Source of the DNA: Diphasiastrum complanatum
Taxonomy: Eukaryota; Streptophyta; Lycopodiopsida; Lycopodiales; Lycopodiaceae
Length of the DNA stretch: 64,000 nucleotides
Assembly: GCA_029204225.1 (NCBI GenBank)
Contig: CM055099.1
Location: 53,793,470 to 53,857,469, forward strand
Reading direction: 5' to 3'
The first letter of the stretch is position 1. Each line of letters opens with the position of its first letter. Under the pieces are notes generated by a model. The model saw only the letters and a list, made by a program, of their open reading frames with translations, did not search any database and was not told the DNA's origin. The position numbers and the translations under genes were made by a program. This document shows, piece by piece, positions 28,520 through 39,705 of this stretch.

Positions 28520-28617
28520 GGGCCCCAATTCTCTTATAGTCACAATTAAGTTATGGGTTGTTAGTCTACTCGTCCCTAGTGTGGATGCGCTACCCGAGAC
28601 CAGTCATGGGCATGACA
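28520..28617 (-). repeat. Start of a gypsy 3' LTR, truncated
   Basis: The minus strand begins TGTCATGCCCATGACTGG just after a purine tract and runs toward 28,520, where it meets the end of the plus-strand gag fragment. The LTR is therefore cut by the junction and its full length is unknown. Confidence 0.55.
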
Positions 28618-28631
28618 TTCTTCCCCCCTTA
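28618..28631 (-). other. Polypurine tract
   Basis: The minus strand reads AATAAGGGGGGAAGAA immediately before TGTCATGCCC, downstream of the gypsy pol C-terminus. This is the expected position and composition. Confidence 0.75.
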
Positions 28632-28796
28632 TTCAAGTTTTGTCATCAAAACTTAAAATTGGGAAAGTTCTTCCTTAAGCTTTCTTCCTATTCCCAGGAA
28701 TCATCATCGTCTGTACATCCCTTCCATCAAACTAGATGCTCGGTAACTATTCGGTTTCTCAATTGTTTAGTTCTTGTATCCAAGATCTTTTCGGGT

Positions 28797-29190
28797 TCAA
28801 GACTCTTCTTCACGTAGACTCTTCTTGAGACGACTAACGTGAAATATGGGATGTACTTGTGATCCTTCCGGGAGTTCCAATTGGTAAGCCACTCCGATCT
28901 TTTTCAAGATCTTAAACGATTCTCTATATCTAGGGGACAAATTATAATGCTTGCCGGTACGCATTACACTTGAATCCTTTGGGATTCTCAAATATACCGA
29001 GTCTCCCACGTCAAAGTCTCTTGGTGATCTTTTCAGATTTGCATAATGTCGATCCCTATCCTGGGCACTCTTGACATTCTCATGTGTAATCCGTAGCATT
29101 TCCTGCATATCATGTAGGAAATCCGCTACTTTTTGAAACTTGACCGTCCAAGTCTTAACCGCAATGGGTGACCTAAGCTCAAATACATAA
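28797..29190 (-). pseudogene. Ty3/gypsy pol C-terminal fragment
   Basis: An open frame 29,108-28,797 (103 codons), preceded in frame by a decayed upstream part to about 29,190. It shows the integrase C-terminal pattern: DFLHDMQEMLRITHENVKSAQDR, then DFDVGDSVYLRIPKDSS, KHYNLSPRYRESFKILKKIG, AYQLELPEGSQVHPIFHVSRLKK. In known gypsy elements this module ends pol just before the 3' LTR, and here a polypurine tract lies about 165 bp further on. No catalytic core remains upstream. Confidence 0.9.
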
Positions 29191-30511
29191 GCATAAATGG
29201 GCTATAACTTGCAGCCAAATGCTTATTATATCTGCATCTCCATCAAGGATAACATCCTCTCTGAGGAGATTGTTAAAATATAAATACAAATCTTAACTGA
29301 TCTTCTGATCACGCAAGTAATCCTTCTTTTAAATGATCAAGTATAACTAGAATCTGAGCTATGATTCATCAACCATAATTCATCGGATTCTTGTCCTATA
29401 CTCAATAAAAGAACATGATAACCTACCTATGATTAAAAGAACTTTTAAGCTCAGAGCCATCTCTAGTTTAGCAAATACAGCCAACCAAAAGCGACTAGTG
29501 AACTTCGAATCACGAATGTCATTTTGGTAATCCGTAAAGCCAAAACAGATACTTTATAATTACTTGGTCTTTACCCAAATAAACATAGTTGATTTGGTAA
29601 GATGGCCAGTCATTAGCAAAATTCCACTATCTTGTTTATTCATTCGAAGTAATCTACCATGAACACGGTCCTCTCCTATGGATTAGGTATATCCTAGAAT
29701 CTGAGTTATGATTCACCAATCTCAACTTTCCAGATTCCGGAGACCATAGCATATTATAAGAGTACATCACAATTCTTAAAAGACACATGAGTTGTTCTTG
29801 AAAGTCCTTTCCATATGGAAAGTTCCAGACTTTTCCAACTCACACATGGTGTCAATAAAAGGATTGTAATCACAAGAATACCCTCGCTTTAAATATGGCA
29901 CAAATCGTCATTCCAAAGTTAGGGTCCCAATCTAGAATACGTCTTGATTTTCCACTTTAGTTCTAATCTAGGATAACTTCAGATTTTCCTGAACCTCATT
30001 ACATGAAGTTCTAACTTTTGGCAAACAACAACTATCCAACTCTCCTGAGCTTTCCGGGATAGCATTCCATTTTTTTCGGACGAGAAAAGATAAGTCCCAA
30101 AAGTTCTTGTGTATTCTATGCGCACTCATCAGTAAATGAATCCAAAATGACTCATAAATGTTGTGACTTATAAGCAATACATTTCATCAATAATATCCAT
30201 AAGTAAAATTACTATTGATGATTTTTCATAACTAACTCAGAAGTAACGTTTCTAACTGAGTTAGCTATAACGGATTTAAAAATATTTAAATGTCTTGGTG
30301 TGGTACCAAAACACCACATTTAATCTGATTCTAAATCAATCCCAGGTTAATAAACAATTTTCAATGAGAAATTACTATAACCCAGCGAGAAATTGTTTCA
30401 AACACAATCATCAATATGCCTATGTACCAACAACTAGTTTATGCATGCAAATAAACTTCGTTCACAGAATACTTGGTAGATCCACATGATTAAAAGTTTG
30501 TACAAAAGGTT
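29191..30511. other. No recognisable gene
   Basis: AT-rich sequence with only short frames and no motif I can support. There are echoes such as 'gaatctgagctatgattcatcaa' (about 29,351) and 'gaatctgagttatgattcacca' (about 29,697), which look like a decayed duplication. Confidence 0.5.
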
Positions 30512-31142
30512 TTAATGATACCACAAAGATTCACTATGTAGCATAATGCCACTTTCCCTTTTGTGTTGTTGAAGTGCTTTGAGACCAACCTCTTGATCAT
30601 CCACTTGACCATCAAAGCCAATGAATAAGACCTCTTTTCCAGATCCATTAGTTGCCTTTATAGCATGAGAACCAATATCCACTTGCATAGCATCATCTAC
30701 ACAAGAAGATTCTCCAAAACATGTGAGTAAAGCAAAGTGTGTCACTTCCACTTGCTTACCTTTCTCTTGAACATCAAAGATATCAAAGATATGCATATCT
30801 TCAGACCTTAATTTATGGAAATACTGCCTCAAACATATGATCTAGATCTAACAGGATCTCATCCATGCTTGATCTCGAATTTCCACAAAGGTTAGTGAAA
30901 ACAATGCCACCATCATAAAGCAAAAGATAGATTCCAAACTTTCCATCCAACATGAAGTAGAGTAGGTGAATATGAGTATCAAATCTAATAAATCCAGCTC
31001 TCTTGAGTCCATAACAAACCTCAATAAGCTCACCAATGAGATATCCCTTGCCTTGAAAAAATTGCATCTCGATTTGCTCCATGTAGTCTTCTCCAACCAA
31101 CCTTTTGTCATCTTGATCATGAGTGAACAAATTTGCAATCAT
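30512..31142 (-). pseudogene. Copia reverse-transcriptase remnant (second family), uninterrupted copy
   Basis: Two minus-strand frames (31,142-30,813 and 30,832-30,512). The first keeps the shape of copia RT: an EDYMEQIEMQFFQGKGYL stretch (compare EDIYMEQPEGF), then CYGLKRAGFIRF, and IYLLLYDGGIVFTN where the active site YVDD has become Y-D-G-G. The second frame (EKGKQVEVTHFALLTCF) resembles a copia pol linker. The same sequence is split by the LARD-like element at 10,678-15,886, so this copy documents the empty site. Confidence 0.75.
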
Positions 31143-32100
31143 AGAATCTTTTGAGCTGATGAAGAGATGTGAGATTCATGCCTTGGATCTTCCCAAGAAC
31201 CAATCTAAGAAGTAGAAACCTCAAAAACAATAGAAATTATGAAAAAAATGTTTAGTAACTTCAACAGAAGGATGATTGTTGTACTCTCTTTTTTCAAACA
31301 AGAACTTATATTCAATGATTTAGGTAATGACTCATAAAATAATGATTCTCCCTCACTATCATTCACAATGACATCATTCAAAGTACCTCTTACTTTGAAC
31401 ACTTCACACACTTATCTTCTTCTTGACTTGTGACTATCTCCCTCACCAAGTCTCATAATAGAACCATTTGATCTACCCTCCTTATGAAGAAATGTGACAC
31501 CACTTGCTGCAAAAATGACTTTCTTGGATGCATCACAAGAAAATGCAGAAGAACCATCTCCTTCATGCATGCACTTAGGAACATCTTTTGATCAAAGATC
31601 TTGATTTTGATAATCACCATCATTGAACTCTAGTTTATCATGACCATCAAATGGTTCAACTGCTTTATCTGCAGAGCCATCTTTAGTGACTGGTTCATGT
31701 TGTTCTTCGTTTTACTGATCGTTGTTGAGATCTTCAAAGTCATGGTCAAGTTCAGAAATGTCGTTGTAGTCTTGATACTGATCATCATTAGCAAAATCAT
31801 CATTCTGGTTTTGATATTGATTGGCATCAGCTTGATCCCAATATTCTTCCACATCATCGTCATAACTGTCATCACAAGGAAGAGCCTTCACCACCTCCAT
31901 TGATGAACAACACTTGTTCTGTTTCCTTTTATTTGAATATCTATGCAACATACACAATCAATTCAAATATAACACTCTATTACACCATTATTGCAAGCAA
32001 TATGTTATGTGCTTGTGAATACATTATTTAGAGATTAAAGAATTTAGCGTTGATAGAGTCAAAACATAAGATCTTATATTAATAATATGCTATAATGCAC
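31143..32100 (-). other. Acidic short frame, otherwise no recognisable gene
   Basis: The minus-strand frame 31,957-31,712 is rich in Asp, Asn, Gln and Tyr after a basic start, with repeating acidic patches. I do not recognise it, and it could be the tail of a decayed retroelement gene. Nothing else in the interval is supported. Confidence 0.35.
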
Positions 32101-32106
32101 ACATGC

Positions 32107-32625
<519 letters not shown>

Positions 32626-32689
32626 TCTCAAAAATTCATACTCTATCTTGACATTTCTAACTTCACATTATTATCTTTACTATTCAAAC

Positions 32690-33400
32690 AATCTTGTACA
32701 TAGCAATATTTGTGGTCCAACGCCAAATCCATCCTTAGGAGATGCAATTTATTTTATCACTATAGATGATTTATTAACAAAACATGCAACACAAGGAGAA
32801 TCACTCGATGGTTACTTCTGTTGTTGGAGTTTAATTTTCGGCTAGATGGTCTAGAGTCATGTTCATTATGCACAAATCAAAAACCTTTAAATGCTTCAAA
32901 AGATTCAAGGCCATGGCTGAGACACAAACGTCTACACAAGTGAATGCTCTCCAAACTGATGGTGGCGGCGAATATCTCTCTAACGAGATGTTAGATCACC
33001 TGGTTGAACATGGCATTCAAAGATAGTTCATAGCTTCCTATTCTATTCAACAGAATGGAATTGTAGAAAGGAAGAATCAAACACTTCTCAACTCAGCCAG
33101 ATCCATGCTACATCAAGCGCACTTGCCTGCAAAGTTTTGGGCAGAAGTTACTGCCCCAGCTTGTTATGTACAGAACAGATCAAACACTAAAGCTTGTTAC
33201 GTACAAAACAGATCAAGCACAAGCCTAGTGTCAACCATTAAAAAATCTTTGGTTGTGGATGTTTTTTTTACATTCCTAAATAGCTTAGGAAGAAGCTGGA
33301 TCATAGGACAAATAAATGTATTTTCATTGGCTATCTTGATGAACATAAAGCTTACAAAGTTTATGATCTATCTCTAGGGATGTAATCTTCCAAGACCATA
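32690..33400 (+). pseudogene. Copia integrase remnant
   Basis: Broken frames read LVHSNICGPTPNPSLGDAIYFIT, then LQTDGGGEYLSNEMLDHLVEHG, NGIVERKNQTLLNSARSML, AKFWAEVTAPACYVQNRS, and an integrase tail (CIFIGYLDEHKAYKVYDLS) to about 33,400. The second Asp and the Glu are present, while the first Asp of HSD is Asn. A short tandem duplication of the 'CYVQNRS-TKA' segment occurs at about 33,163-33,225. An insertion near 32,780 and several stops disable it. It meets an oppositely oriented RT fragment at about 33,405. Confidence 0.85.
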
Positions 33401-33412
33401 CATACTATGATT

Positions 33413-34480
33413 TTAAACATCGGTCTCAACACAAGAAGGTTTAGTCAATACAATACTTGGATCCATTGGTGTATCAATTGGTTTGCAATCAGACATATGA
33501 AATTTTTCTAAAATGCCTTTTAGATATGTCTGTTGGCTAAGATAGATCTTCTTCTGAAGTCTATTTCTAGTAATGTGAATTTCTAGCAAAGAATGGACAT
33601 CGACTAGATCACTCTTAGTAGTGTGTAGTAGGAAAGTGTCATTAGACATAAAAAATGCATCATCTACGTAAAGAGCTATGTGGATTGAATGGACACCTAT
33701 GTGCTTGGAATAAACATTACAGTCGGTTGAATTGCTTGCAAAACCCAATTGAATGAGATAAGAGTTGATTCTATCGAACCATGCTCTTGCGCTTGCTCCA
33801 GACCATAGATTGCCTTGTGCAGCTTGCACACTTTGTGTTGTTGGCCCTTGACTTCGAATCCTTCCGGTTGAAGGTATATAGCTGCATTTTGAGGTCTTCC
33901 ATGGTTGTTAATGCAATCAGAGTCCCGATTGACTACATTTTGACAAAAAGATTAAAAATATCTTGATAATCCACTCCTTGGACTTGAGTGAATCCTTTAG
34001 CCACCAGTCGTGCTTTCCATTTTACAATGGAACCATCAGAGTTGATCTTCTTCTTGAAGATCCACTTGTTGTTGATAACTCTCTTGTGAGTGGGGAAGTC
34101 AGGCAGTGTCCAGGTTCGATTCATCAAAAGTAAGTTGTATTTGCTTTCCATAGCTTCTTGTCACTTCACAGCATCCTTAAAGTTAATTGCTTCGGCTAGA
34201 GTCTCTGGTTCTTCTGATGAAGTCCAGAATGATTGAGGTGTATACCTCTCAGGAATTGTCCGAGTCCTTGAGGATCTGCGAACATTTGGTTGACCAAAAT
34301 GCGATGGTGCTTCTTCTTGAATTTGTCCAGATCTGCTCGAGCTAGCTTGCTCTGGTCCGGCGACAGGTACTATCGACTGCTCGGCTTTTGTAGCTATAGC
34401 TGCAGGTTATGTAGAAGAAACATTATCATTGGAAGATTCCATGCTACGTAAAATAGGATGAAATGACATAATATCGTTTA
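33413..34480 (-). pseudogene. Copia linker and reverse-transcriptase fragment with YVDD
   Basis: On the minus strand, from about 34,450: a linker (VRRSSRTRTIPERYTPQSF), then the frame 34,151-33,933 with RTWTLPDFPTHKRVI, NNKWIFKKKINSDGSIVKWKARL and VAKGFTQVQGVDY. After a frameshift, 33,829-33,413 gives SARAWFDRINSYLIQLGF, IALYVDDAFFMSND with the RT active site intact, and the thumb-side LLEIHITRNRLQKKIYLSQQ. It lies opposite to the integrase remnant that ends at 33,400, so an inversion or two separate insertions met here. RNase H is missing. Confidence 0.9.
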
Positions 34481-35545
34481 TCGATGGTATAGTGAAGTAC
34501 TCGACTTAGCAAAGTACTCTTATCATTCACTAATCGGATCTTTGATGTATGCCATGCTATGTACTAAACCAAATTTAGCATACACTATTAGCACGTTAAG
34601 TCAATTAGCACATAGAAATCTAGTATCATTTCATTCGGGAGAAAATGTTCTTAGGGCAAGTGATTCTTCAGTAAACTTGCACAGGGTACTAATCATTGGA
34701 AAAAAATATTGAGGAATCTAAAAATAGCGTGTGCGAGTTTTAGTTCTAGTTCTTAGTAGGTGTGCGAGTTTGATTTGACTAGAAATGGCAAAATTGGTGT
34801 TGATTGCTCAAAATTCATACTTTTTTCACTAGTAGGAACTCGCACAAGGGGTGAGTAAAAAGCGTGTTCAAAAAATGAAGCAAAAAAGGTAACAAATCAG
34901 AAAACACTTCTAAAATAGTCTTAGCACCATATCCTGAAGAAACAAAATGTTTCTATTGCCAAAGCTTTGCTAGCTTTCAATCCTGAACTTTTGACAAAAG
35001 ACGCCACGACACGACACAACATATTATTCTGTATGATTGTATGATCTCAAATGAATATTTGTTTGCTACTATTCGTGTATGATTCACTTGTTTATTCAAT
35101 TTCGCACATTGGTTTGCTTTTATTGAATGCTATATTAATCTGTTAACATAGATCAGCAATGTCTGTCTACACCCTGAAGGATTGTAGGAATGATATAGCC
35201 GGCAGTGACCAACAATCATATCTGAATTTTTGACGAACTGGTTTCATTCGCAAATATTTTTGCTTCGCTTCGTGTTTCATTTCGTTTCGCGATTTCTATG
35301 CTTCCAGCATGAATCAATATCAGAGCTCGGTTAAGTTTTGCCTCACTTTGTTTTGTTTTCGTCTAGATTTTGTCTTGTTTCATTTTGTTGTGTTACAGAG
35401 CCTGATTGATCGAACACGAATTATTCTCAAACAGAAATAATCTGAGTTTCGCGAAAGTTTTGCAAATCGTTCGAGAGACCCCCATCAGTTTGTCACTAGA
35501 GTTATAACTGGAATTTGCATTTTTTGAGTGCAAATTTTGCAACTG
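34481..35545. other. Probable LTR-bearing interval, limits not resolved
   Basis: No coding frame is supported. Because a primer site starts at 35,546, an LTR should end about here; its start is not evident without a second copy. A 'gtgtgcgagttt' segment occurs twice near 34,728 and 34,760. Confidence 0.4.
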
Positions 35546-35557
35546 TGGTATTAGAGC
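35546..35557 (+). other. Primer-binding site before copia gag
   Basis: TGGTATTAGAGC, one base from the initiator tRNA-Met site, lies 113 bp upstream of the gag ATG at 35,659. Confidence 0.75.
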
Positions 35558-35658
35558 CACCTTTTCAAAGTCTGACATAGCTGAAAAAGCTATCAGATCT
35601 AGGAGGCTAAGCATTAAAAAAACAACCATTAAGAAGTGAGAACACAAATTTAGGAGCA

Positions 35659-36500
35659 ATGGCTTCAATAAGCAGCATACAATCCAAGATTAGTACAGTC
35701 CTGGATTTACCAGGATCTAACTTCCTGGCATGGAAGGTTAAGACCTTGCTGATACTAAAGGGAGAAGGATTATTCTCTTGGGTAGATGGCACCGAGGAGA
35801 TGCCTACAACAACAGGCAAGGAGCTACGCGAATGGAGGGAGAAGAATGACAAGGCAGTAGCTTTGTTATTATCATCCATCAAGGATAGCCTGACACTTGA
35901 CCTGGCTACACTCTCTAAAGCAAAAGGGATGTGGGATACTCTACTCACAAGATTTCAGACGAAATCACGCAGTCAGATAATGATGCTTGAAGATCTACTT
36001 ACAAACCTACAGTGGGACGACAAAGACCTCACTTCCTTTATTAGGAAGATGAAGGATCTAGTCCTTTCACTACACAATTCTGGAGCCGAAAATGCAGTGT
36101 CAATAGAAAAGCAACTCACTTATCTGTTGAGAGCCTTACCAAGATCCTTCCAGACAAGTAGAACACTACTATCAAATGATCCTACAATGACACTCGAGAA
36201 GGCAATTGTCGAGATTCGAGAACAAGTCGAGGCTTGAGAGCACCTTGATCACAAGGATGCTTCTGACCAAGCCCTCTACAGCAACAAGGAGAAGACAAAG
36301 AAACAATTCAAGCCTAAGAGAGAGTCAGATCGAAAGCATGATCATGATCAACAAGCAGAAGGAACCAGCAAAGGCAAATGGAAGAACACATGAAGGTCGA
36401 AACAACAAAGTGGAGACAAGAAGACTTGCATGAGATGCAAACACGAAGGACATACTGTCATTAACTCTCATCTACTTTACATGCACTTCTCCTTCATTTA
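35659..36500 (+). pseudogene. Ty1/copia gag, nearly intact, truncated at the zinc knuckle
   Basis: ATG 35,659 opens 192 codons: LDLPGSNFLAWKVKTLLILK, LREWREKNDKAVALLLSSIK, KAKGMWDTLLTRFQTKS, LEDLLTNLQWDDKDLTSFI and LRALPRSFQTSRTLLS are a typical copia gag. After a TGA at 36,235 the same frame continues with a basic region and CMRCKHEGHT, the first half of a CCHC knuckle. The last Cys is lost and similarity ends near 36,470, where unrelated T/C-rich sequence begins. Gag is among the best-preserved pieces here, suggesting a fairly young truncated copy. Confidence 0.9.
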
Positions 36501-37069
36501 CTTCTCCCCTCCTCGCTTTTTAATATCCCTTGTCTCTTTTTTTCACAAAACAAACACAAAACACAAAACACCAAACAACTACCTCTAAAAGCTCCAAATC
36601 TTTCCAACGGGCGAGTCCCCTTCTTCTCTCTCATCTCCAGGATCACTTATCTCATCTTCAGATAGGGTTTTAGTCTCTACTATATTAGGGTGAGGCCAAG
36701 GCTTTCTAAGCCCTTTCATCTTAGGAGTCAGCAAAATACTCAAAGATGGTCGTATTTCTTCATCCAACTACTTCCATGGTAGTGACCCTATGATGACTAA
36801 TCTCAGGTAGTATTTCATCTACCGGATAATACTCAACTGCTGTTGTTTACGCAACTCATGGTCTATCTTAACTCATTGTTCTATGGCAAATCTCATATTG
36901 TACCATATATGCATCTTGTGAAGTTTAAGTTTCGTCTAAGATCTTAAGGTAGCCAGCGTATTGGGTATGTGTATGGTATCTCAACAAGACGTAGTAACTT
37001 CTCTCATCTCATCAATAAGATATAGGGTGGGTATCTTAGAAATGAAATCAATCAACTCAATAGGACAAT
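36501..37069. other. No recognisable gene
   Basis: The minus-strand frame 36,767-36,585 contains an acidic SEDEISDPGDEREEGD stretch but nothing I recognise. The remainder is AT-rich without support for any feature. Confidence 0.4.
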
Positions 37070-37515
37070 TCCTTTTTGGTGTGTAGTTGATGGTTTAAAC
37101 AACAGAATCATTCCTAACACATGAAATTTGTGGACCATTGGTATTGTTACTTCCATCTATCTTCAAGGCAATTGTTTCTCTACTAACTATAATAGAGTCC
37201 TCAGAGGACATTTCCTAACTTGGATGTGAGGTGTTGCACTCCAGCTTTAACACAACACGCTTAGAGGCTGCTAGGCTTGTCGACTGGTTTAGTGGAAGGA
37301 CAATAAGCACATAACAACACAAAGTTTTTCTTCTAGTCTTGGAGCCTATTTAAGAGCTAATAGGAGTTATTGATTTGCATTTTTCAATCTATCTCAGCTC
37401 ATTGGTACAATGAAGAAAGACCTTTCCCAATGGATAATTCCTCAAAATGGTCTATCTTCAAGTAGTACGGTGTTTCTAGACAATCCAAATCACTTCTCAC
37501 AACAATAGATAATGA
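37070..37515. repeat. Dispersed repeat R, copy 1
   Basis: About 450 bp matching the reverse complement of 45,811-46,275. Recognisable shared pieces include 'gaatcattcctaac' / 'ggaatgattctattg', 'cattggtattgt-acttccatctatcttcaaggc', 'acttggatgtgaggtgttgcactcca' and 'gatagaccatttggatgaattatccattggg' (reverse strand). No coding capacity is evident and its class is unknown. Confidence 0.7.
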
Positions 37516-37559
37516 TATCATCTAGTTGAGTATGGTATCTCTCTTGAGAACATAATTGA

Positions 37560-38230
37560 TGTTCTTAGTGATATGAAATTGATTTTAGATCAAAAGGTTA
37601 TTTCATCAAATGTATGTTCTTGAATCTTGCAAGAGCAAGAGTGAGTTGTCCACTCATAGTATGAAAAATTGTCTTTTTTCATGTATTGAGGCAAATTGTA
37701 AACTCTTTATGAGAGAAAGTGAATCATCCTCTAAGGAAAGTTATCTCCATAATGAAGTATCTAGCCTCATTAGATCTGAGATTAGCATGGTAACCAAGCA
37801 TGATGATATGATACAAACTCTTTGTTATTATAGCATGCATAGTCTTGCCAATGTTGATGAGCCTAATCCTCGAGATCTTGGTAACATGATGTTGGATCTT
37901 TGTGATCGTCATGAGTCAAGAAGGACTCTTTATTTTCTCATGGAGTTGCAGCTATTTTCAAGGAGGAGGAGCTTTTGGATCAACCATATGCTTCAAGGCT
38001 GGAACAAATCAATGAAAGAGGTGCTAGGATGGTGCAAGGCTCTCAAGTTCATCAAAAAAGTCAACATCAAAGAGGCATTATCATGGATATGGTGATTTCG
38101 GATCGACATCAAGCTCATTGGCTGATCTTCACACCTTTGAACCAGCAAGGATCCATATTTGAAGACCAATTCAGCCCATGGAGTCAATCTCAATATCATC
38201 ATATTTTTATCAAGTTAGTTTTGAGGAGGA
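37560..38230 (+). other. Unassigned open frames ending at a purine-rich tract
   Basis: Frame 37,610-38,095 (161 codons) has a coding-like look, with Ser/Glu-rich helices (ESESSSKESYLHNEVSSLI), and an overlapping frame carries EQINERGARMVQGSQVHQK. A preceding frame (LENIIDVLSDMKLILDQKV) also looks coding, so one frameshifted gene is possible. I do not recognise it. It ends at gaggaggag directly before the LTR-like block at 38,232, so it may be the 3' end of a retroelement. Confidence 0.35.
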
Positions 38231-38231
38231 G

Positions 38232-39018
38232 TGTTAAAATTGGCAAAAGCTAACTTGATCAAATCTTGTAAATACCATTATGAGTAGTACATATCATCAT
38301 TAGACATGTGTGGAGCCTATTCCCACGTGTGAAATAAATGCATTTATCATTTAGACGAGTCATATAGGTTGTACATATAATTTCATTTGAGATCTAGTGG
38401 CTAAAATGGCCAAAATCTAGTTTTCTAGCTATATGCCACTTGGCATCATTTTATTGGTAGGAAAAGCTATTTCACATGGATAGGACTGATCTCACACGTG
38501 CCAAGGACTGCTCACATGTGTGAAAACATCAGTAGCAGGTGAGATCGAACTTGTAGTAGATATTTGTGCAAGTTCCTATAAATTCGGAAAATTGCCTAAA
38601 ATCAAGGGAGGTGGCTATAAGTTAGAAAACTTGGTCCATGCACCATATTGATGATTATTGGTGGATCCTTTGATGAGTAGGCACTCTCACACGTGCCAAA
38701 TTAGCTGAGTAAGCATCAGCTCTTGTGTATATATGGTGGCTCATTTGGCCATAATTGACAAGAAAGCTAAATCTTGGTTTTGGTGCATTTCTTGAGTAAT
38801 CTCTCCATTTGTCTTGTGATTTTATGCTTCTAATGGTTTCTAAGCTTAGTGTACTTCATTATTTGCTGGTAGTTCGTACTCTGACAGGTCTTCACACGTG
38901 TGAAACCAACAAGTACAAGTTTTGATCATATTTGATTGTTCTTGTTAGATTTGTTGATGTAGATTTGATCTAGTGCTATCTAATCTTGTGTAGATTGGTA
39001 GATCAATCTAATCTAACA
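38232..39018 (+). repeat. LTR-like block antisense to the H3-like gene
   Basis: Begins TGTTAAAATTGG after gaggaggag and ends ATCTAATCTAACA. It is similar along its length to 2,008-2,756 (opposite orientation). It contains several CACGTG or CACATG sites (38,324-38,331, 38,497, 38,516, 38,690, 38,895) and a TATA-like gtatatatgg near 38,726. The sequence just after it (CCCAATCACACTTG) matches the flank of the other copy. In both loci it lies just 3' of an H3-like gene and points toward it. It could be a 5' LTR of an element that contains the histone module, or a solo LTR duplicated with it. Confidence 0.6.
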
Positions 39019-39075
39019 CCCAATCACACTTGTGGATCTGATTTGGATCCATTCTTGGTCCTTTTTGCTGTACTT

Positions 39076-39705
39076 TCATAGTGTAGTATCTACAAGAATT
39101 ACAGGGGTATCCAAAATAGATGTAGCTATATTTACAACATTATCAAGAGCAGCATTATCTACAATTGGTTCTAGATTAGGCTTCGTAGATTCTGTGGTGT
39201 CTACCCTCCTTATTTTCTTCGGAGCTCTCTTGAGGGCTTTCTGCTTCCTAGCACGCTTGGTAGGAAGATCAGTCCTATCTAGAGGAACAGGTCTGGGAGA
39301 AGCAGACTGAGATACATGTAACTTGCAAAATCTTTTTCTCATTCTCATCAGTAACTGAAAGTCCTTGGGCATTATGGTGACTCTCTTGGAATGAATTGCA
39401 AGCAAAAATGAATTTTCAAAAAAAAGGCTCATATAGTCTTCAACAGCTTCTTGAAGGCACTGAAGAGCAGTGGGTGTGAATCTAACGAGTTGTCCGAGAT
39501 CATTTCTAGTTATGTTTCGGACGTCACAGTAGAATGGAGCTCTGGGAATCAATAGAGTGGTTGATCTCTGATACTTACGTATTTCAGAGAGCCACTTGCT
39601 GCGGTTGCACGTTCTAGGTCTAGCGGGAGGTGTAATGGCAACCGCAGGAGCTGAGGATGAGCCAGTAGAGAAGAAATCTCTCATTGTCTGCTTTCTTCCA
39701 TCCAT
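39076..39705 (-). CDS. Intact CENH3-like histone H3 variant with C-terminal extension
   Basis: A single-exon frame of 209 codons from ATG 39,703-39,705. Residues 1-37 are a short tail beginning MDGRKQTMRDFF, related to ARTKQTARK only around KQT, with no H3 Lys9/Lys27 context. Residues 38-55 (WLSEIRKYQRSTTLLIP) form alpha-N. Residues 56-122 are the histone fold: APFYCDVR, a loop-1 stretch one residue longer than canonical H3, ALQCLQEAVEDYMSLFF, and HSKRVTIMPKDFQLLMRMR. The longer loop and 'EDY' recall centromeric H3. Residues 124-209 are an extension with a basic cluster (KRARKQKALKRAPKKIRR, about 150-167). Normal H3 or CENH3 stops near the end of the fold. It is divergent from gene A across a shared promoter. 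Nuclear, nucleosomal function is inferred; no stop or frameshift is present. Confidence 0.88.
   Translation of the reverse strand: MDGRKQTMRDFFSTGSSSAPAVAITPPARPRTCNRSKWLSEIRKYQRSTTLLIPRAPFYCDVRNITRNDLGQLVRFTPTALQCLQEAVEDYMSLFFENSFLLAIHSKRVTIMPKDFQLLMRMRKRFCKLHVSQSASPRPVPLDRTDLPTKRARKQKALKRAPKKIRRVDTTESTKPNLEPIVDNAALDNVVNIATSILDTPVILVDTTL

Noticed and set aside
39076-39705. Ordinary host CENH3 or H3 gene
   Set aside because: The tail lacks normal H3 modification sites, the protein has an 86-residue extension, and a second related copy shares the same unusual neighbour and promoter among repeats.
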